Origin: Mesostigma viride
Taxonomy: Eukaryota > Streptophyta > Mesostigmatophyceae > Mesostigmatales > Mesostigmataceae
NCBI GenBank assembly: GCA_009746045.1
Contig: RPFO01000026.1
Location: forward strand, 2,661,065-2,725,064
Direction: 5' to 3'
Length of the DNA: 64,000 nucleotides
Positions 41,907-53,141 of the stretch are shown here, in pieces. Made by a program: the position numbers and the translations under genes. The notes beneath the pieces are model-generated. The model made no database searches and was not told the DNA's origin. It was given only the letters and a program-made list of their open reading frames with translations. Position 1 is the stretch's first letter. The number at the start of each line of letters is the position of its first letter.

Positions 41907-43291
41907 ATCTAGCGTTCTTTCCAATATGATGACACCAGAAACTCGTCGGCCACACCCCACGCCTTCCACGAACAGCAAACTGATTTCACTAGGCACCCAG
42001 TACGTAAAGCAATTAAGCATGATACTACAATACCTAAATCTACAACGAATGGTGCCATAGCGACACGGACCTCTCCCACGCAGGTATCACTCCGTTGACG
42101 CACCTCCAGCTTTCTAGATTTCGTACTTGCTCTTCAAACATAAAATTTTGACGTATAAAACCATGGCTGCGCATTCCCCATCCCAATTTTCTAGCGTACG
42201 TTTCCTGCCATCGCCAGCCAGCAAATTGCTTGCGGAGCACGTCACTTTGTTTTTCGTCAGATGGTGGCTGTCGGCGTGGCCTGCGGCTGCGTCGTTTCGG
42301 TGGTCTTATCGATTTCGGGTCGTTTCCGTTGGATTTGCGACCGTTGGGGCCGAAGGCCGTTTGTTTTCCGTAGTTTGCTTGTTTTGTATTGGTTGTTTAT
42401 GTGTAGTATTTTGGACGGACGACCCGAGCCGCTAACTTAGCGGGTTTATCGCGGCCGTTGGATCCATCATCGTACGCTCCAGATTGTCGGCGGCTAACGT
42501 TTTAACTTTTTTCATTTTGCCTTCGTATATCATCAATCATTAATAAATCATTAACAAGAACGGGGGCTTCGCCCCCGGGCCCCCGGTAGTAACCGCTGAA
42601 AATTGAGATGCGCACATGTTCTATCTGATCTTTTTTTTTTTGAGACTATATATATTGTGCCTGTCCGGCGTTTGTCTCATCAATCATTAATAAATCATTA
42701 ATACAGATTTCTGTAGTGGATCCAAAGACCGGCGAACGGGGAAACTGGGAATGCGACCTCTTGATAGCGCGTGGAAGTCATCTATGGCAGATCGAAGGGT
42801 GGGAATAGCCTAGGCCAGTAGGGGTCGAATTTAGATAGGACCGACGTCTCATCACGTCTTGCAAAAAAGCGACCTTTTAATTAGGGGCGGAGCCGTACGG
42901 GATACACTTGTTTATTTAATTTTTATTGTACTAATTCGAAAAAGGAAATGATGTTTTTTTTTCGGAAATAGGGTGAATTTTGGCCGTCGGAGCGTGAGAG
43001 GAACTTCGGGAATAGGTCGTACCCCTGAAAAAAAATTGTTCGGGACCCCGTGAGAGTGGCCTATAATAACCGGCGTGGGAATTGGGATATATAATGAGAG
43101 GCGGCCGGCGATGCCTGCACGTTAGGTGCACATGCCACGAAATGCGGCACGGCGAGAAGACGACTTCTTTACTATAATGTCATCATTCGGTCAGGCACGG
43201 TAGTTATTCCTGGTGTTTGAAGGACATTCGGCAGCAACCTGACATGCAAGCCTACCAGCTTTTATCGTGGGTCCGCTGCCTGTAGCCTGCA
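41907..43291. other. Intergenic stretch with AT repeats and a GC hairpin
   Basis: No supported gene. A 23-24-bp direct repeat (CATCAATCATTAATAAATCA...) at 42531-42554 and 42678-42701 flanks a segment with a GC stem (GGGGGCTTCGCCCCC, 42562-42576) and a poly-T run followed by GAGACTATAT, which also occurs at the centre of P. The remainder up to the gene start may hold its promoter. I see no clear TATA box at a convincing distance. Confidence 0.5.
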
Positions 43292-44923
43292 ATGGCGAAT
43301 TCGAAACTTCGAAAATGCGCGGTTTGCCTCTTTCTGCTGACCCTGCATGGACTGGCGACGGCTTCGAGTCGAAGTCAGCATCACAGCAGCTCCATGGTGC
43401 ACGGGTTTCCATCGAGAGCTCTTCAAGCACGCCTGGAAAAGGCACGGGCTGAGCAAGCCCGTGCGGGTACCGCCGGCCAACGAACTGGCTGGCACGCACC
43501 TAGCGTCCAGTATGCCGGAGTCGGAAGCAAATATGGGGCGTCGAAGCGATATTTACGCCAACATGCAGCAGCCGCGTCCAAGGCTTGCCCCGAGCCAGGC
43601 GACTGCGCCGAGCAATGGACCTGCGCGCCCGAGTGCCAGATCGCCCTCCGCGACAGCCGGCCGGCATGCAAGCCCAGCGGCCAAGCCCACCTCACGAAAC
43701 CCTTCAGCGCCACGATCGAGACCAAGGCGTTGAACAATCGCGTCCTCTGCTTCAGCGCGGTCGCGTTTGGGAACATGGATGTGGTGAACAATGTGGCGGG
43801 CAACGTGGCCAGCACGCAGCACTACTGCGACTGGGCGCTGCTCTCCTACTCGGGCCAAGCGTCCGCGTGGTCACACCACCTGGACAGCCTCGAGGCGTCC
43901 TACCCTGGCATCCGGCACCGCGTGCGCATCCTGGCGGACCTGCAGCGGCCAGACATCCTGCCCTCGCCCGGCTGCGGCCTCCCTTGGAGCAGCCACGACA
44001 AGCAGCTCGGGTGGCGCCAGCTGGCGACGCAGCACGCTTCCGTCCTGTCACAGTACGCGCTGATCCACCTGCTCGACGACGACATGTTCCTGCCCAGCTT
44101 TGACTACGAGAGCTTCATGACTGACCTGCTCTGCGGGCTGCCGCAGGGGACACCCATGGTCGCGCAGCCGATATACCAAGGCATCACGGACGAGTTTGGT
44201 TACCTCACGGACGAGTTCTGGCTGGCCCAGCCGCACGTCCCCGTGGTGGTGGAGACAAACCACGTGGAGATCGGCGCGCCGCTGCTGTACATGGGCTTCT
44301 TCTTCTGGCTGATGAGCCACGTGTACCTGCACCAGCTGCACCTGCACTGGGACGTGGACTGGGGGCAGGACCTCGTCTGGTGCAACGCGGCGCACCACTA
44401 CATGCACACGGTGCTCTTGTTTGAGCTAGGGGTGAACCACACAGACGAACGAGACTTGGTCGCCTGCGCAGTGTACCCACGCACGCCGCTCACGTCGCGG
44501 GACTTCAACACGTTGGGGGACACGGCAAAGGACGGCTTCGATATCCGGGGCAAAGTGACCCTGGCGGCCTATGAGATGGTCTACCCGTTCTGGTTCGTGC
44601 ACCTCTACAAGACGGGCGTGCTGCGCATGTTCAACGAGAGCACCTATGGCGGAGAGGATGGTGGGGGCGCCTCAACCTGCCGCTGGAGGGAGATTCTAGA
44701 ATCGGAGCGCATGCTGATATTTGAGGACGATGAGGACCCTGGCGAGGTTGAAGTCCCTGGCCAGGGTGCGGGCCACGTTCAGTCAGCTGGGGACCGAGAC
44801 CCAGGTGCATTGCCTGGTCAGGGATCTGTGGCACCTGCCCAGGTACCTCTTGTGCCTGCCAAGGATGTGGCAGCTGACCAGGAGAGTGGGTGGCCCAACC
44901 AGGGGGGTGCAGTACTGGGATAG
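43292..44923 (+). CDS. Secretory DUF707-like putative glycosyltransferase
   Basis: An intronless frame of 543 codons from ATG 43292. Residues 1-25 form a signal peptide (KLRKCAVCLFLLTLHGLATA), so the protein enters the secretory pathway. The region of about 140-440 resembles DUF707 (PF05212), found in plants and algae and thought to be glycosyltransferase-like. Key points are NNRVLCFSAVAFGNMDVVN, a VVxx-type strand, ALIHLLDDDMFLPSFDYESF (acidic DDD), VVVETNHVEIGAPLLYMGFF and DVDWGQDLVWC, then VNHTDERDLVACAVYPRTPL. After residue 470 a Gln-Gly-Pro-rich tail begins and is cut by a TAG at 44921. Coding GC is well above that of the surrounding repeats. The only convincing host gene; assignment to DUF707 is moderate, the enzymatic role inferred. 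Confidence 0.7.
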   Translation: MANSKLRKCAVCLFLLTLHGLATASSRSQHHSSSMVHGFPSRALQARLEKARAEQARAGTAGQRTGWHAPSVQYAGVGSKYGASKRYLRQHAAAASKACPEPGDCAEQWTCAPECQIALRDSRPACKPSGQAHLTKPFSATIETKALNNRVLCFSAVAFGNMDVVNNVAGNVASTQHYCDWALLSYSGQASAWSHHLDSLEASYPGIRHRVRILADLQRPDILPSPGCGLPWSSHDKQLGWRQLATQHASVLSQYALIHLLDDDMFLPSFDYESFMTDLLCGLPQGTPMVAQPIYQGITDEFGYLTDEFWLAQPHVPVVVETNHVEIGAPLLYMGFFFWLMSHVYLHQLHLHWDVDWGQDLVWCNAAHHYMHTVLLFELGVNHTDERDLVACAVYPRTPLTSRDFNTLGDTAKDGFDIRGKVTLAAYEMVYPFWFVHLYKTGVLRMFNESTYGGEDGGGASTCRWREILESERMLIFEDDEDPGEVEVPGQGAGHVQSAGDRDPGALPGQGSVAPAQVPLVPAKDVAADQESGWPNQGGAVLG

Positions 44924-45397
44924 GGTTCATTGGGACATGTGGGACCTGCCCAGGGCGTGCTGGCCCAAGGGGAAGACCCTGCCCAGCGTGTCGCGACTGT
45001 CCCGGACCATTTGCGGCCATCCCAGGGCGTGGTGCCCAGCCAGGGTACGTTGCTGGCCCAGGGCCGTGGGATCCCTACCCAGGGCGTGGGGCGTGCCTGG
45101 GGACAAGGGGGGCCCGGCCAGGGGTCATTGCCTGGTCAGGGACCTATGGTGCCCGGCCAGGTATGTCCCGCCCCTGCCAGGGATGTGGGGCCTTGCCAGG
45201 GGCGTGGCGGGTCTGGCCAGGGTGTGGGGCCCAGCCAAGGTGCGGTGACTGGCCAGGGTGCGTCGTCCGCCCAGGCACGTTTCGGGCCTGGCCAGGGTCC
45301 CTTTCCAGGCTTGCCGTCCTCCTCCGACCCGCCACAAGCATGGGCCATGGACGGGCCTGTCGTGGATGCGGAAGCCCTGCTGTTAGAGCAAGCGTGA
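44924..45397 (+). repeat. Gln-Gly repeat tract continuing in frame after the stop
   Basis: A minisatellite-like run of imperfect units around CCAGGGC/GGCCAGGG. In the frame of the DUF707 gene it stays open for 157 more codons (VGPAQGVLAQGEDPAQ ... PGQGPFPGLP) and ends AEALLLEQA-TGA at 45395-45397. A single TAG separates it from the gene. It may be the lost C-terminus of the protein, an alternative form made by readthrough, or untranslated repeat. Confidence 0.6.
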
Positions 45398-46364
45398 GGT
45401 GTTGCATGAGGCATATCAGAAGCCTGTCTTGATACGTGCCTCCACTGGGAGGCCACAGGGCAACGGGTCATTGGGGGCCCAGTGCGGTCACGTTGCCTGA
45501 GTGCCTTTTTAATGTGCAGTGACCAGGGGACCGTGACGTTTGCAGCACCCACCCAGACGCACCAGCAAGCCGCGGCGCTCGCAATCTCTTTTGAAGTGCT
45601 CGTGTCTCCAGGTGGTGCTCCGTGGCAGCCTCGCCCACGCTCAATGGCATGCGCGGCCAGCATGTGCTCAAAGTTGGTACTGCATCCATGCCCTGGAGGA
45701 GTAGGCTACGTGAAGGGTTGGGGGCTGTCATGGGGAGGGGGTTGGGGGCGGGGGGGGAGGGGGGGATTGTGGAGGACTGGTGGGTGCGCATTTTAGTATT
45801 ATTGTAGCTGTCTCACTTGATATTATTATGTACAGCATGGAGTGTATGATAGAGCTGCAGCCTGTCGTCAGTCATGTGTGGACTGTTGGACTTCAATGTC
45901 ATGCAATGGCAGCTATTGTCTGGCTGGTGTGTTAATTTTTCGGCCTACAAGTAAAAAAGTTTTTCGGTGACTTATCGGCCACCTGGATGTGTGGGCCTGG
46001 TCCCAATGTTGTATGTAGATGTTCGGTGTACGATGTGTGCGGTCTCTCCGTACTGCGGTGCCCTTTACAGCTAGAGGTTTTTCTTTTTGTGAAATGGCAC
46101 CGAGCTTTACTGTGAGGGCTGCAATCACGTTATTATTATTGGCTGTCAGGTCGGGGGATCAGTGATGACGTTTCGCATGGAGGGGAAATACATCACGTAG
46201 CCTGCCCATAATGGGTGGCGCGAGAAAAGTGGGAGCCCCCTGTCTTTTTGTCTGATGTTAGGGGTAGACAATACATTTATTGTTTGTACCTCTTGCTGGG
46301 TCAAACTGAACCCCATCGTCGTGATAGTTAATAAATTTATTATGATTAAGTAGACTGCGTCACA
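45398..46364. other. Intergenic stretch downstream of the DUF707 gene
   Basis: No gene supported. It contains a G-rich tract at 45735-45770. Probably 3' UTR and spacer. Confidence 0.5.
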
Positions 46365-47065
46365 TTAAATAAAAATTAAATTAAATTATAACATGACTCC
46401 GTTGGGAGATCATGTAGCACAAAGTCCATGATGGGTGGGGGTGGGCGAAGCCAAGAAACCAAACTAATCTACCGCTAAGCTAATGATATAAACTAAAAAA
46501 ATCCTAGCTGCTCTACTCAGCAAAGCGCCCCTTCCGCCTGGCGGGGGAGGGGGGGCTTGCCCGCATGGGCTGGCGTGTGGGCCTGGACAGTGGTCTTCCA
46601 CGTCTTCTTGTCCTGAAAAGCAGTCCAAGATAGAGAGAGGGAGGAAATTGATTAAATTAATAGACACGTGACTGCGTCACGTGAGCATAAGTCCTCAGTG
46701 GGAGGGGAACATGGGATGGAATGGATTAATGGATTAATTAATTAATTAATTAATTAATTAATTAGGAACATAACTCCGTTGGGAGTACATGTAGCACATA
46801 TCCCTGAGAAGGGGCATATGGCTTTTAATACATTCTGGGCTATTTCCTGCAAGGGTGGGAATGTAAGCTACCCTTGCTCTAGGTGCGCCAGGGCACCTGC
46901 ACCCCCATGATCCATCAAGCTATGCCCAGCTATGGGGGAGCCTGTCATGTGGGGGAAGATCATCATGGCTATACAAGAGCTAGGGCATGGCTTCTCAACA
47001 GAGAGCATCTCTCTGCATAGGCATAGCATGGCTAAATTCTTAATGCAACATCCATGGGAGGTCCG
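46365..47065 (-). repeat. Two inverted LINE 3'-end fragments
   Basis: At 46392-46420 and again at 46768-46800 the sequence CTCCGTTGGGAG...CATGTAGCACA appears, each preceded on the left by an A/T-rich tail (TAAATTAAA type; TTAATTAATTAA at 46735-46763). The inverse of the same 3' end occurs at 49066-49098. 46770-46990 is the inverted counterpart of about 48840-49095. I read them as separate LINE 3' ends on the minus strand with microsatellite tails. Confidence 0.7.
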
Positions 47066-47257
47066 ATTATAGGCATGGCTTGGCTAAATTTTTTTTGCGT
47101 CGTGATCTCCCACGAGCCACGAGCCACGAGGTAGCCATGGCTGTCGGAGCTCATAACTTTCACGTTTGAGCCCCGAATTCAGCTGTGAATATCACAATCG
47201 CTTCGTCTTTCTTAGACGCACATGCTGATATAATTTTCCAAAGCTATAACGCACTAT

Positions 47258-48676
47258 ATGGCGAATAAACGCGCCTCGACGCAACGCAGCCTGGCGGCTG
47301 CGCTCGGCAATGAAAATACGTCTGCAGCTCCGGCTGCAGCTTCGCCATCAGGGCCGGAAGGCAGTGCTGCCACTAGTCGCGCACTGGTGGTCGTCCAGCA
47401 CCCTCCCGGGCTTCCTGCCTCGCCTTCAGCCTCGCCTGAGCCAAAACGCAGCCGCCCAGCCGAACCGAGCTGGTCTGAGCGCGATTTTGACGTCGACAGG
47501 CTCTTTACCACCTTCGACGTCAACAGGCCTGCCTTTTTCGACATGCCACCCATCAAGATACTGGAGCTCGTGTTTTACGGGTCACACCGTCGCCTCACTG
47601 CTGGCCCTGTGCCAGCAACTCAATTTCCACACCCACTTTTTTCGCAACGGAGTTGACGGCCGGTTTTCCGGCCACCGCGTCTCAGACCGCCCAGTCGACA
47701 CCAACCTGGCCGGCTGGTCTTGCCCCCGCCTTCAGCTCGCAGCTCTCTTTACCCTCACTAAGCGCTCGGCCGAGGACCTTCTGCACCCCGCCCCCATTAC
47801 CGAATCCACCTTCGTCCACCACCTCCACGCCGCCCTCTCACAGCACGTGACGCCCATTGCTGCAGATGTGGCGGCACTTGGCGGCACGCTGGCTGCTGAG
47901 CTCCCCACCATCCCCACCGCCACCGCCGCCCTCCTCGCCTCCACCCCCCCCCTCCCTCCGCCTCCACCGACTCCATCACCGCCCAGCTCCGCGACATCGA
48001 CCAGCGTCTTAAGGACAACGCCATTGCTATCGAGGTTCTGCAGAACACCGCAGGCCTCACCGCCCAGGCGGTGAAGGACATTGCCGCCAAGCCAGCCCCG
48101 GCTGGCCTGGCCGGCGATGCTCCTCCCATCACCACCTGGGCGGACATGCTTAAGCAACACACCACCTCCACCACCTCCGCCGTCGCAGCCCAGCTTCAAC
48201 GGCAGACGCTTGACCTCCGCGAGGAGGCCGAGCTCGCCAAGCGCAGCCTCAACGTCATTGTCAAGAATCTCAAGATGGAGGAAGGTGAGAATTCCGAGAA
48301 GCTTGCGCGTGCTTTTGAGAGAGAAATCCTTGATCGCATGGGCCTTACTGGTGAGATCGAGCTGGCCGCCCACCGCCTTCCCCGCGCGCGGGGTAAGGCA
48401 GGGCCGCCCCCGCTCCTTCTCACCTTTAAGACCCCGGCGGACAAGATTTCTTTTCTCAGACGCCGCAAGCGGCTCGAGAAGACTCTCTTCACCCTTGATG
48501 ACGACTTGACCCTGGCGCAGCAACAACGGCGACGGGAGCTATGGCCGACCTACCTCCAGCTCCGGCAGACCAAGGCGGGGCAGCCGGTGTACTGGAAGGG
48601 GGCGGCCATCTACGTCGGCCACAAGCCCTGGCAGGCGACCCCCGCGGCCCCAGCGACTCCAGACGCCCCAGCTTAG
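47258..48676 (+). pseudogene. LINE ORF1-like RNA-binding protein, frameshifted
   Basis: Starts MANKRASTQRSLAAALGNEN. A Pro/Ala-rich N-terminus is followed near 47985-48070 by a heptad-rich segment (QLRDIDQRLKDNAIAIEVLQ) and then an RRM-like plus C-terminal domain as in L1 ORF1p: LNVIVKNLKMEEGEN, EIELAAHRLPRARGKAG, PPPLLLTFKTPADKISFLRR, LFTLDDDLTLAQQQRRREL and VYWKGAAIYV. Frame changes near 47580 and 47960 break it. ORF1p proteins coat LINE RNA. No ORF2 follows: the 3' UTR begins at once, so this is an ORF1-only (HAL1-like) copy. Confidence 0.72.
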
Positions 48677-49100
48677 GGGAATACAGCAGTAGTAGTGTAG
48701 AATAGATAGACCGTGGCCATGTACATGTACGCCTCCTAGAGGCCCTATTCCAGCTAAGCCACGCGCTTTATGTAATCATGTACATGTGTGCCTATGATGA
48801 GCCACACTCCAGACGATGCCTAGTTTTATTTAGTAATGCTGTGCCCATGCAGAGAGCTGCTCTCTGCTGAGATGCCACGCTCTAGTTTTTGTATAGCCAT
48901 GATGATCTTCCCCCTCACAGGCATGCTCCCCCCTTACCCGGGCATAGCGTGATAGACCATGAGGGTGCGGGTGCCCTGGTGCACCTAGAGCAGGGGTAGC
49001 TTACATTCCCACCCTTGCATGAAGTAGCCTAGAATGTATTAAAAGCCATATGCCCCTTCTCAGGGCTATGTGCTACATCTACTCCCAACGGAGTGATGTT
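48677..49100 (+). repeat. 3' UTR of the ORF1-only LINE
   Basis: Non-coding. 48840-49098 is the reverse of 46770-47000. It ends TGTGCTACATCTACTCCCAACGGAGT, then an A/T-rich tail. Confidence 0.7.
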
Positions 49101-49189
49101 GATAATTAATTGGCTAAATTCTGAAGGCATCATCCATGGGGGCCATTATGAGCGCACATGCGCGTGGGCCACATGCTAGGCTAAGCCTG

Positions 49190-49340
49190 ACTAATCTACA
49201 CTACTGGTATATATTCCCTAGTCTGAGGTGGCAGGAGGTGCCTGCCAGGGCTTGTGGTCGACGTGGATGACCATCCCCCTCCAGTATACCGGCTCACGCT
49301 TCCCCCCTGCGCTCTGCCGGAGCTGAAGGTAGAGTTAGTC
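49190..49340 (-). repeat. Inverted fragment of the LINE ORF1 3' end
   Basis: About 110 bp at 49226-49335 are the reverse complement of 48550-48650 with moderate divergence (CCTGCCAGGGCTTGTGG, CCAGTATACCGGCT, CTCTGCCGGAGCTG). An older copy in the other orientation. Confidence 0.7.
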
Positions 49341-49435
49341 TCCATGCTTTGCTGCAGACTAAGTCTCAAAGGCATTGTGAATACAACGTATGAATAAGCC
49401 TTGTGAACCTACGTTGGTATGTGAATATAATGTGA

Positions 49436-49800
49436 TGACTGACTAGCTAGACCTTTTCAGTGGTTTTCCATTTGCGGGTATTTCCTCGTAAATGGTGGGA
49501 GAGCGATCGCAGCAATGGTGCTCACCACTAGACACTCCCGGCCAGTTAGGCTCGAAACACACGCCCTGATCAATCAAGCATGCTGTTTCCGGCCCCACCG
49601 TCTAGGTCATCTAGTCGCTCTACACGTAAGCCAGCCATAATTTCAATGCACAAGGATACACATTTCCATCACCATTCATCTTCATCATCCTGAACGACTC
49701 GAACACGCGGACAAGATAACGGCAGGCTCGAGCTATACCATGGTCCGGATTCTCCCGATTTCTGGCCTGCGCTGGTTGTCTCCTTGATATTAGATTGGTG
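49436..49800. repeat. Dispersed repeat R, also inside T
   Basis: TGACTGACTAGCTAGACC through CCAGCCATAATTTCAATG recurs at 16388-16600, and 49590-49800 recurs inverted at 15440-15720. The origin is unknown and no coding capacity is seen. Confidence 0.75.
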
Positions 49801-51234
49801 GAATATCGTTGGAATATCGTTCGTTTTCGGCTAGCAGGCGTGGCCTTTGCATGACGGGCAAGATGATTTCAGCCGTGGGCAACCAAGCACACATGTCGTC
49901 GGGCTAGTCCGACGAAAGAGCACGTGAACCGGCACTCCCGGTCATACACGACACCATAGAGATAGTCAGCTGCACCGCCTCATGTCGGCGAAACCCGTAG
50001 TTCCATCGGAATCGTTTCAGCGGCCGGCACTTCCTCTCCGCGTTTCCTCAACCTCGTTTTCAGGATCATACTCATCGTTCCTGCATTTTCCCGTCTTCCA
50101 CGCAGGTTGTGGCTTTTTTGAAAGCCACGAATGTACATACCCGGGGATGGGACGCTTCGGCTGCCTCAATGCCTACACATTCAATACGATGTCCCCCTCT
50201 CACCTTCCTCCATCATTCCGCTCACATTGCACTACGTGTCTGTGTTTTGTTCTTGTTCTTGTTCTTGTTTGTTTTGCTGTTCTTGTCCTTTTTCTTTTAC
50301 TCTTACTGCGGGAGCTAGGCTGGGCTGCGCGCTGTGTGTGCTACTCTCGTGTTTTTCTGTGGGCACTTGAGAGACTAACCAAGGATCGGGCCCCCCCCCA
50401 CGGCAATATCCGCCTTTGCTTTTGTTTACCCTCCCATATCTCTTTACAAACGCCAAAAAAACACAAAGGCACGGTGACTCATCTGGAACATGAAGAAGGG
50501 AAATCTTTTCGTTACAGGAAAGAGGTGTCAATTATGACAATTGGAAGGCCCCCCCACTGGGAATCCACATGTTCCGAGTCCGTTCAGCTGTGTTGTTAGC
50601 CACCTCCTGCCCCGGCCGGGGAGATGCATCATGGACCACCGATATCGCGTACTGTAACGGGTGTTACGCAGTGAATATTGACTTACCTCAATATGCTCCC
50701 CTCTGGTTCTGTTTGATGTCTTAGCTCTCATGCAGTGCATCTGAATCATCATGAAACACCTTATGACTTTCTGGCATGCTCTTACCCTCCACAGAATACG
50801 GCAATCAAGTGGCATTGATTACCGGAAGTACACTGCTATTTCTCGGCAGTTCCCCTATCGTATCTCCTCAAAGGCATGGCGATTGGCGGCAGCGTTGTCG
50901 CATCAACACGCGCCATAACCATCACTGCAAGGATGACCATACTCTACGTCGCCTCGATCCGGCGCTTACAGCGCACGCATTTGTCGCTTTCCGGCAACTC
51001 CACTCGCCCACACCACAAAAGCACCCGTCGCGTCATTTATGCCATTAACAACCGCAGGTACCCTCAGGCGGCGAATCTACGTCATGGCCAGACGCAACGG
51101 GATGCCTGGACGCGTTTTCAGGAACATGTCCGAGCGGCACGCCGCCTTCATATTGGCCGCCCTGCCGCCAACGACGACACCCCCCTACATGGCGCCATGG
51201 CCCAATACGGGTGGTGGGATTGGCGAGTCGTACC
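49801..51234. other. Stretch without a supported gene
   Basis: Contains a TTCTTG microsatellite at about 50252-50285 and several open frames without recognisable domains (for example 49982-50599 and 50876-51292 on the plus strand). It is the left flank of G2 copy 2; the bases before its LTR are GTACC. Confidence 0.45.
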
Positions 51235-51820
51235 TGTTACGCCTCGGGTATCTACCGCTACCTCTACCTCTACCTGGCCTGATACTACCTAAACTAGTCA
51301 AGCCGCCTCTAGTTAAACCCCTAGCGAAAGACGAACGAGACGATCCAGATCTCAGTGCATTAACGTAAGTATTACTATAATACGCCATAAGCCATTTACA
51401 CAACCCGTTTACTCCAGGAATAGAGGAAGGAAACACAACTACACTGCCGTGACCCAAGCCTATATGTGTTAATTCATTTAACACACGCCGAGTGCCATTC
51501 ACGAAGGACAACTGCTGCATAAATGATCGCCGACAGGCGTGTATGCTCGGGCCGACATCGACCCTCGCCCACAGGACCAACGCACGTCCACAAGGTTCAC
51601 ACGCAGGATAAAAGGACCACTACTAAAGTACGCAGCGCGGCGCGACTGCACCGAACCACCATACTGTACAATTGCCACGTCACAAGGCCCGGTACCGACC
51701 GGCCAAAAGGTCCTTACTACACGTAAGCCTAGGAAAGTCAGCGAACTGCTCCGGAATGGCTGAGGCAACAAGGGACCTAATTTACGTCCGTAACAACAAC
51801 AAAAGTTACGCGACGTAACA
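51235..51820 (-). repeat. 3' LTR of G2 copy 2
   Basis: 586 bp homologous to 39094-39665, with ends TGTTACG and CGTAACA. The element-strand complement of 51821-51831 reads GGGGGGGAGG, the polypurine tract. Confidence 0.9.
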
Positions 51821-52189
51821 CCTCCCCCCCACAAAGGTAGGGAGCCCTCTCCCTACGCACAGGGAGGAAACCAAGGGATAGGAAACCTAATGCACCCAGC
51901 ACACACCAACACAATCGGCAGGCCATCCAAGATACAAAGCACCAACGTATTAACTCGGTCTCCACCACCACGCCGGGAGGTGTAGGGTTAACCAGCACCA
52001 AGCCTGGTGGTAGGTTCCCCTAACTGCCTGGAACAGAGTCCTTGCCGGGGGGGACGGCACTGGGCAGGACACACAGAGTAAACAAATCAGTACCAAGGAC
52101 CAAGAACGACCAGTCAACTGGCCAGAACGTGAGGGCGACTCTATATACCGGAGGGACAACACCCTCAGGTCGGGCCTAAGGCCCTCTAT

Positions 52190-53128
52190 CTAGTTGCCAT
52201 CAGTCTGGTAAGTGCCACGCGAGGCCAGCAGAACATCCAGATACGCATGGTAGTGGGCCACATCATCGGCATTGTCATGCCTATCTACAGTGAGGAAAAC
52301 ATCGGCCCACACGCCATCAGGAAAAAGACCCAGAAAGGCCCAGTAATACCTATGCTGCGTAAGAACGACCTGGCCACGGGCCCAGTCCAGGAAACCACAG
52401 GCAAAGAGGCGTAGGAAAGGCTCTACCGCGATCAAGCAGAGAGCCCGCAGGAGTAGGCGATGATACCGGATCCGAGAGCGCAAACCCGTCGGGAAGAACA
52501 GATCTACCAGGGGCTCCACGTCAGACGGCCACATCCGGATGTGCCGAACCTCACGGAAGCGCCACCGACGGGCACACTGTCGCGACCCGAACGTCTCGAG
52601 GTAGTCGCTAGCCCGAGGAGGAGGATGGCCACGGGAGTCCAGACCCTGGCCCGGGATGGGCGCTGGACGACGGGCATCCCACTCTAGGATGGGCTGGAGA
52701 ACCGTGCTGTACGTAGCACCCGGCACCACAGGAAACTCTACCGTAAGGGCATCTGAGGCCATAATGCCCAGAGGCGGAGGGTAAGCCCACTGGAACCCAC
52801 CGTAGGTGTCCAAGTCATTGTGACGCCTAGCCCAGCGATACAGAACGCGCCGAACCAGGATCTCGCCCTGGAACACAGGATCAGCTAAAATAACCATATC
52901 GAAAGGAGGCCGATCAGTCTCAATGGGTAGGCCACGGTCCCGCGGCGCCCGACACACCTGGGAGAACCCGAGGGACATGGGCGAAATGGCAAGCTCGGCG
53001 GAGGCGCGCGGCAGGTCACACTGTCGGCAGGCGTGCGCAGACATACCGTACCCAAGGACAGGCGTGTCGCGCGACTCCGGCGTCGCATGCACCACAGAAG
53101 GGACCCGATCCTGATCGCCCTCGGACAA
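52190..53128 (-). CDS. Accessory 3' ORF of G2, unknown function
   Basis: An open frame of about 312 codons between pol and the 3' LTR. The first codon of the frame is TTG; the first ATG is near 53043 (MSAHACRQCDLPRA). No known domain was recognised. The C-terminal half aligns with the G1 accessory ORF (4226-5017): WRFREVRHIRMWPSDVEP, a hydrophobic stretch (RALCLIAVEPFLRLFACGF) and HRYYWAFLGLFPDGVWADVF. Tryptophan- and aromatic-rich, no obvious signal peptide. The preceding 53142-54141 probably supplied its N-terminus. It has stayed open even though the integrase of this copy is deleted. Confidence 0.6.
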   Translation of the reverse strand: MSEGDQDRVPSVVHATPESRDTPVLGYGMSAHACRQCDLPRASAELAISPMSLGFSQVCRAPRDRGLPIETDRPPFDMVILADPVFQGEILVRRVLYRWARRHNDLDTYGGFQWAYPPPLGIMASDALTVEFPVVPGATYSTVLQPILEWDARRPAPIPGQGLDSRGHPPPRASDYLETFGSRQCARRWRFREVRHIRMWPSDVEPLVDLFFPTGLRSRIRYHRLLLRALCLIAVEPFLRLFACGFLDWARGQVVLTQHRYYWAFLGLFPDGVWADVFLTVDRHDNADDVAHYHAYLDVLLASRGTYQTDGN

Positions 53129-53141
53129 CTCCCGGAGGGAA

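Noticed and set aside
43423-43858. Minus-strand ORFs opposite the DUF707-like gene
   Set aside because: High third-position GC of the sense gene leaves antisense frames open; they show no domains.
46770-49098. A single transposon with 300-bp terminal inverted repeats carrying ORF1
   Set aside because: The inverted parts end in LINE-type 3' sequences with A/T tails and a further copy lies at 46392, so independent LINE insertions are simpler. It is kept as an alternative in the findings.
49982-50599. 205-codon plus-strand ORF
   Set aside because: Composition is driven by a TTCTTG microsatellite and no domain or neighbour supports it.
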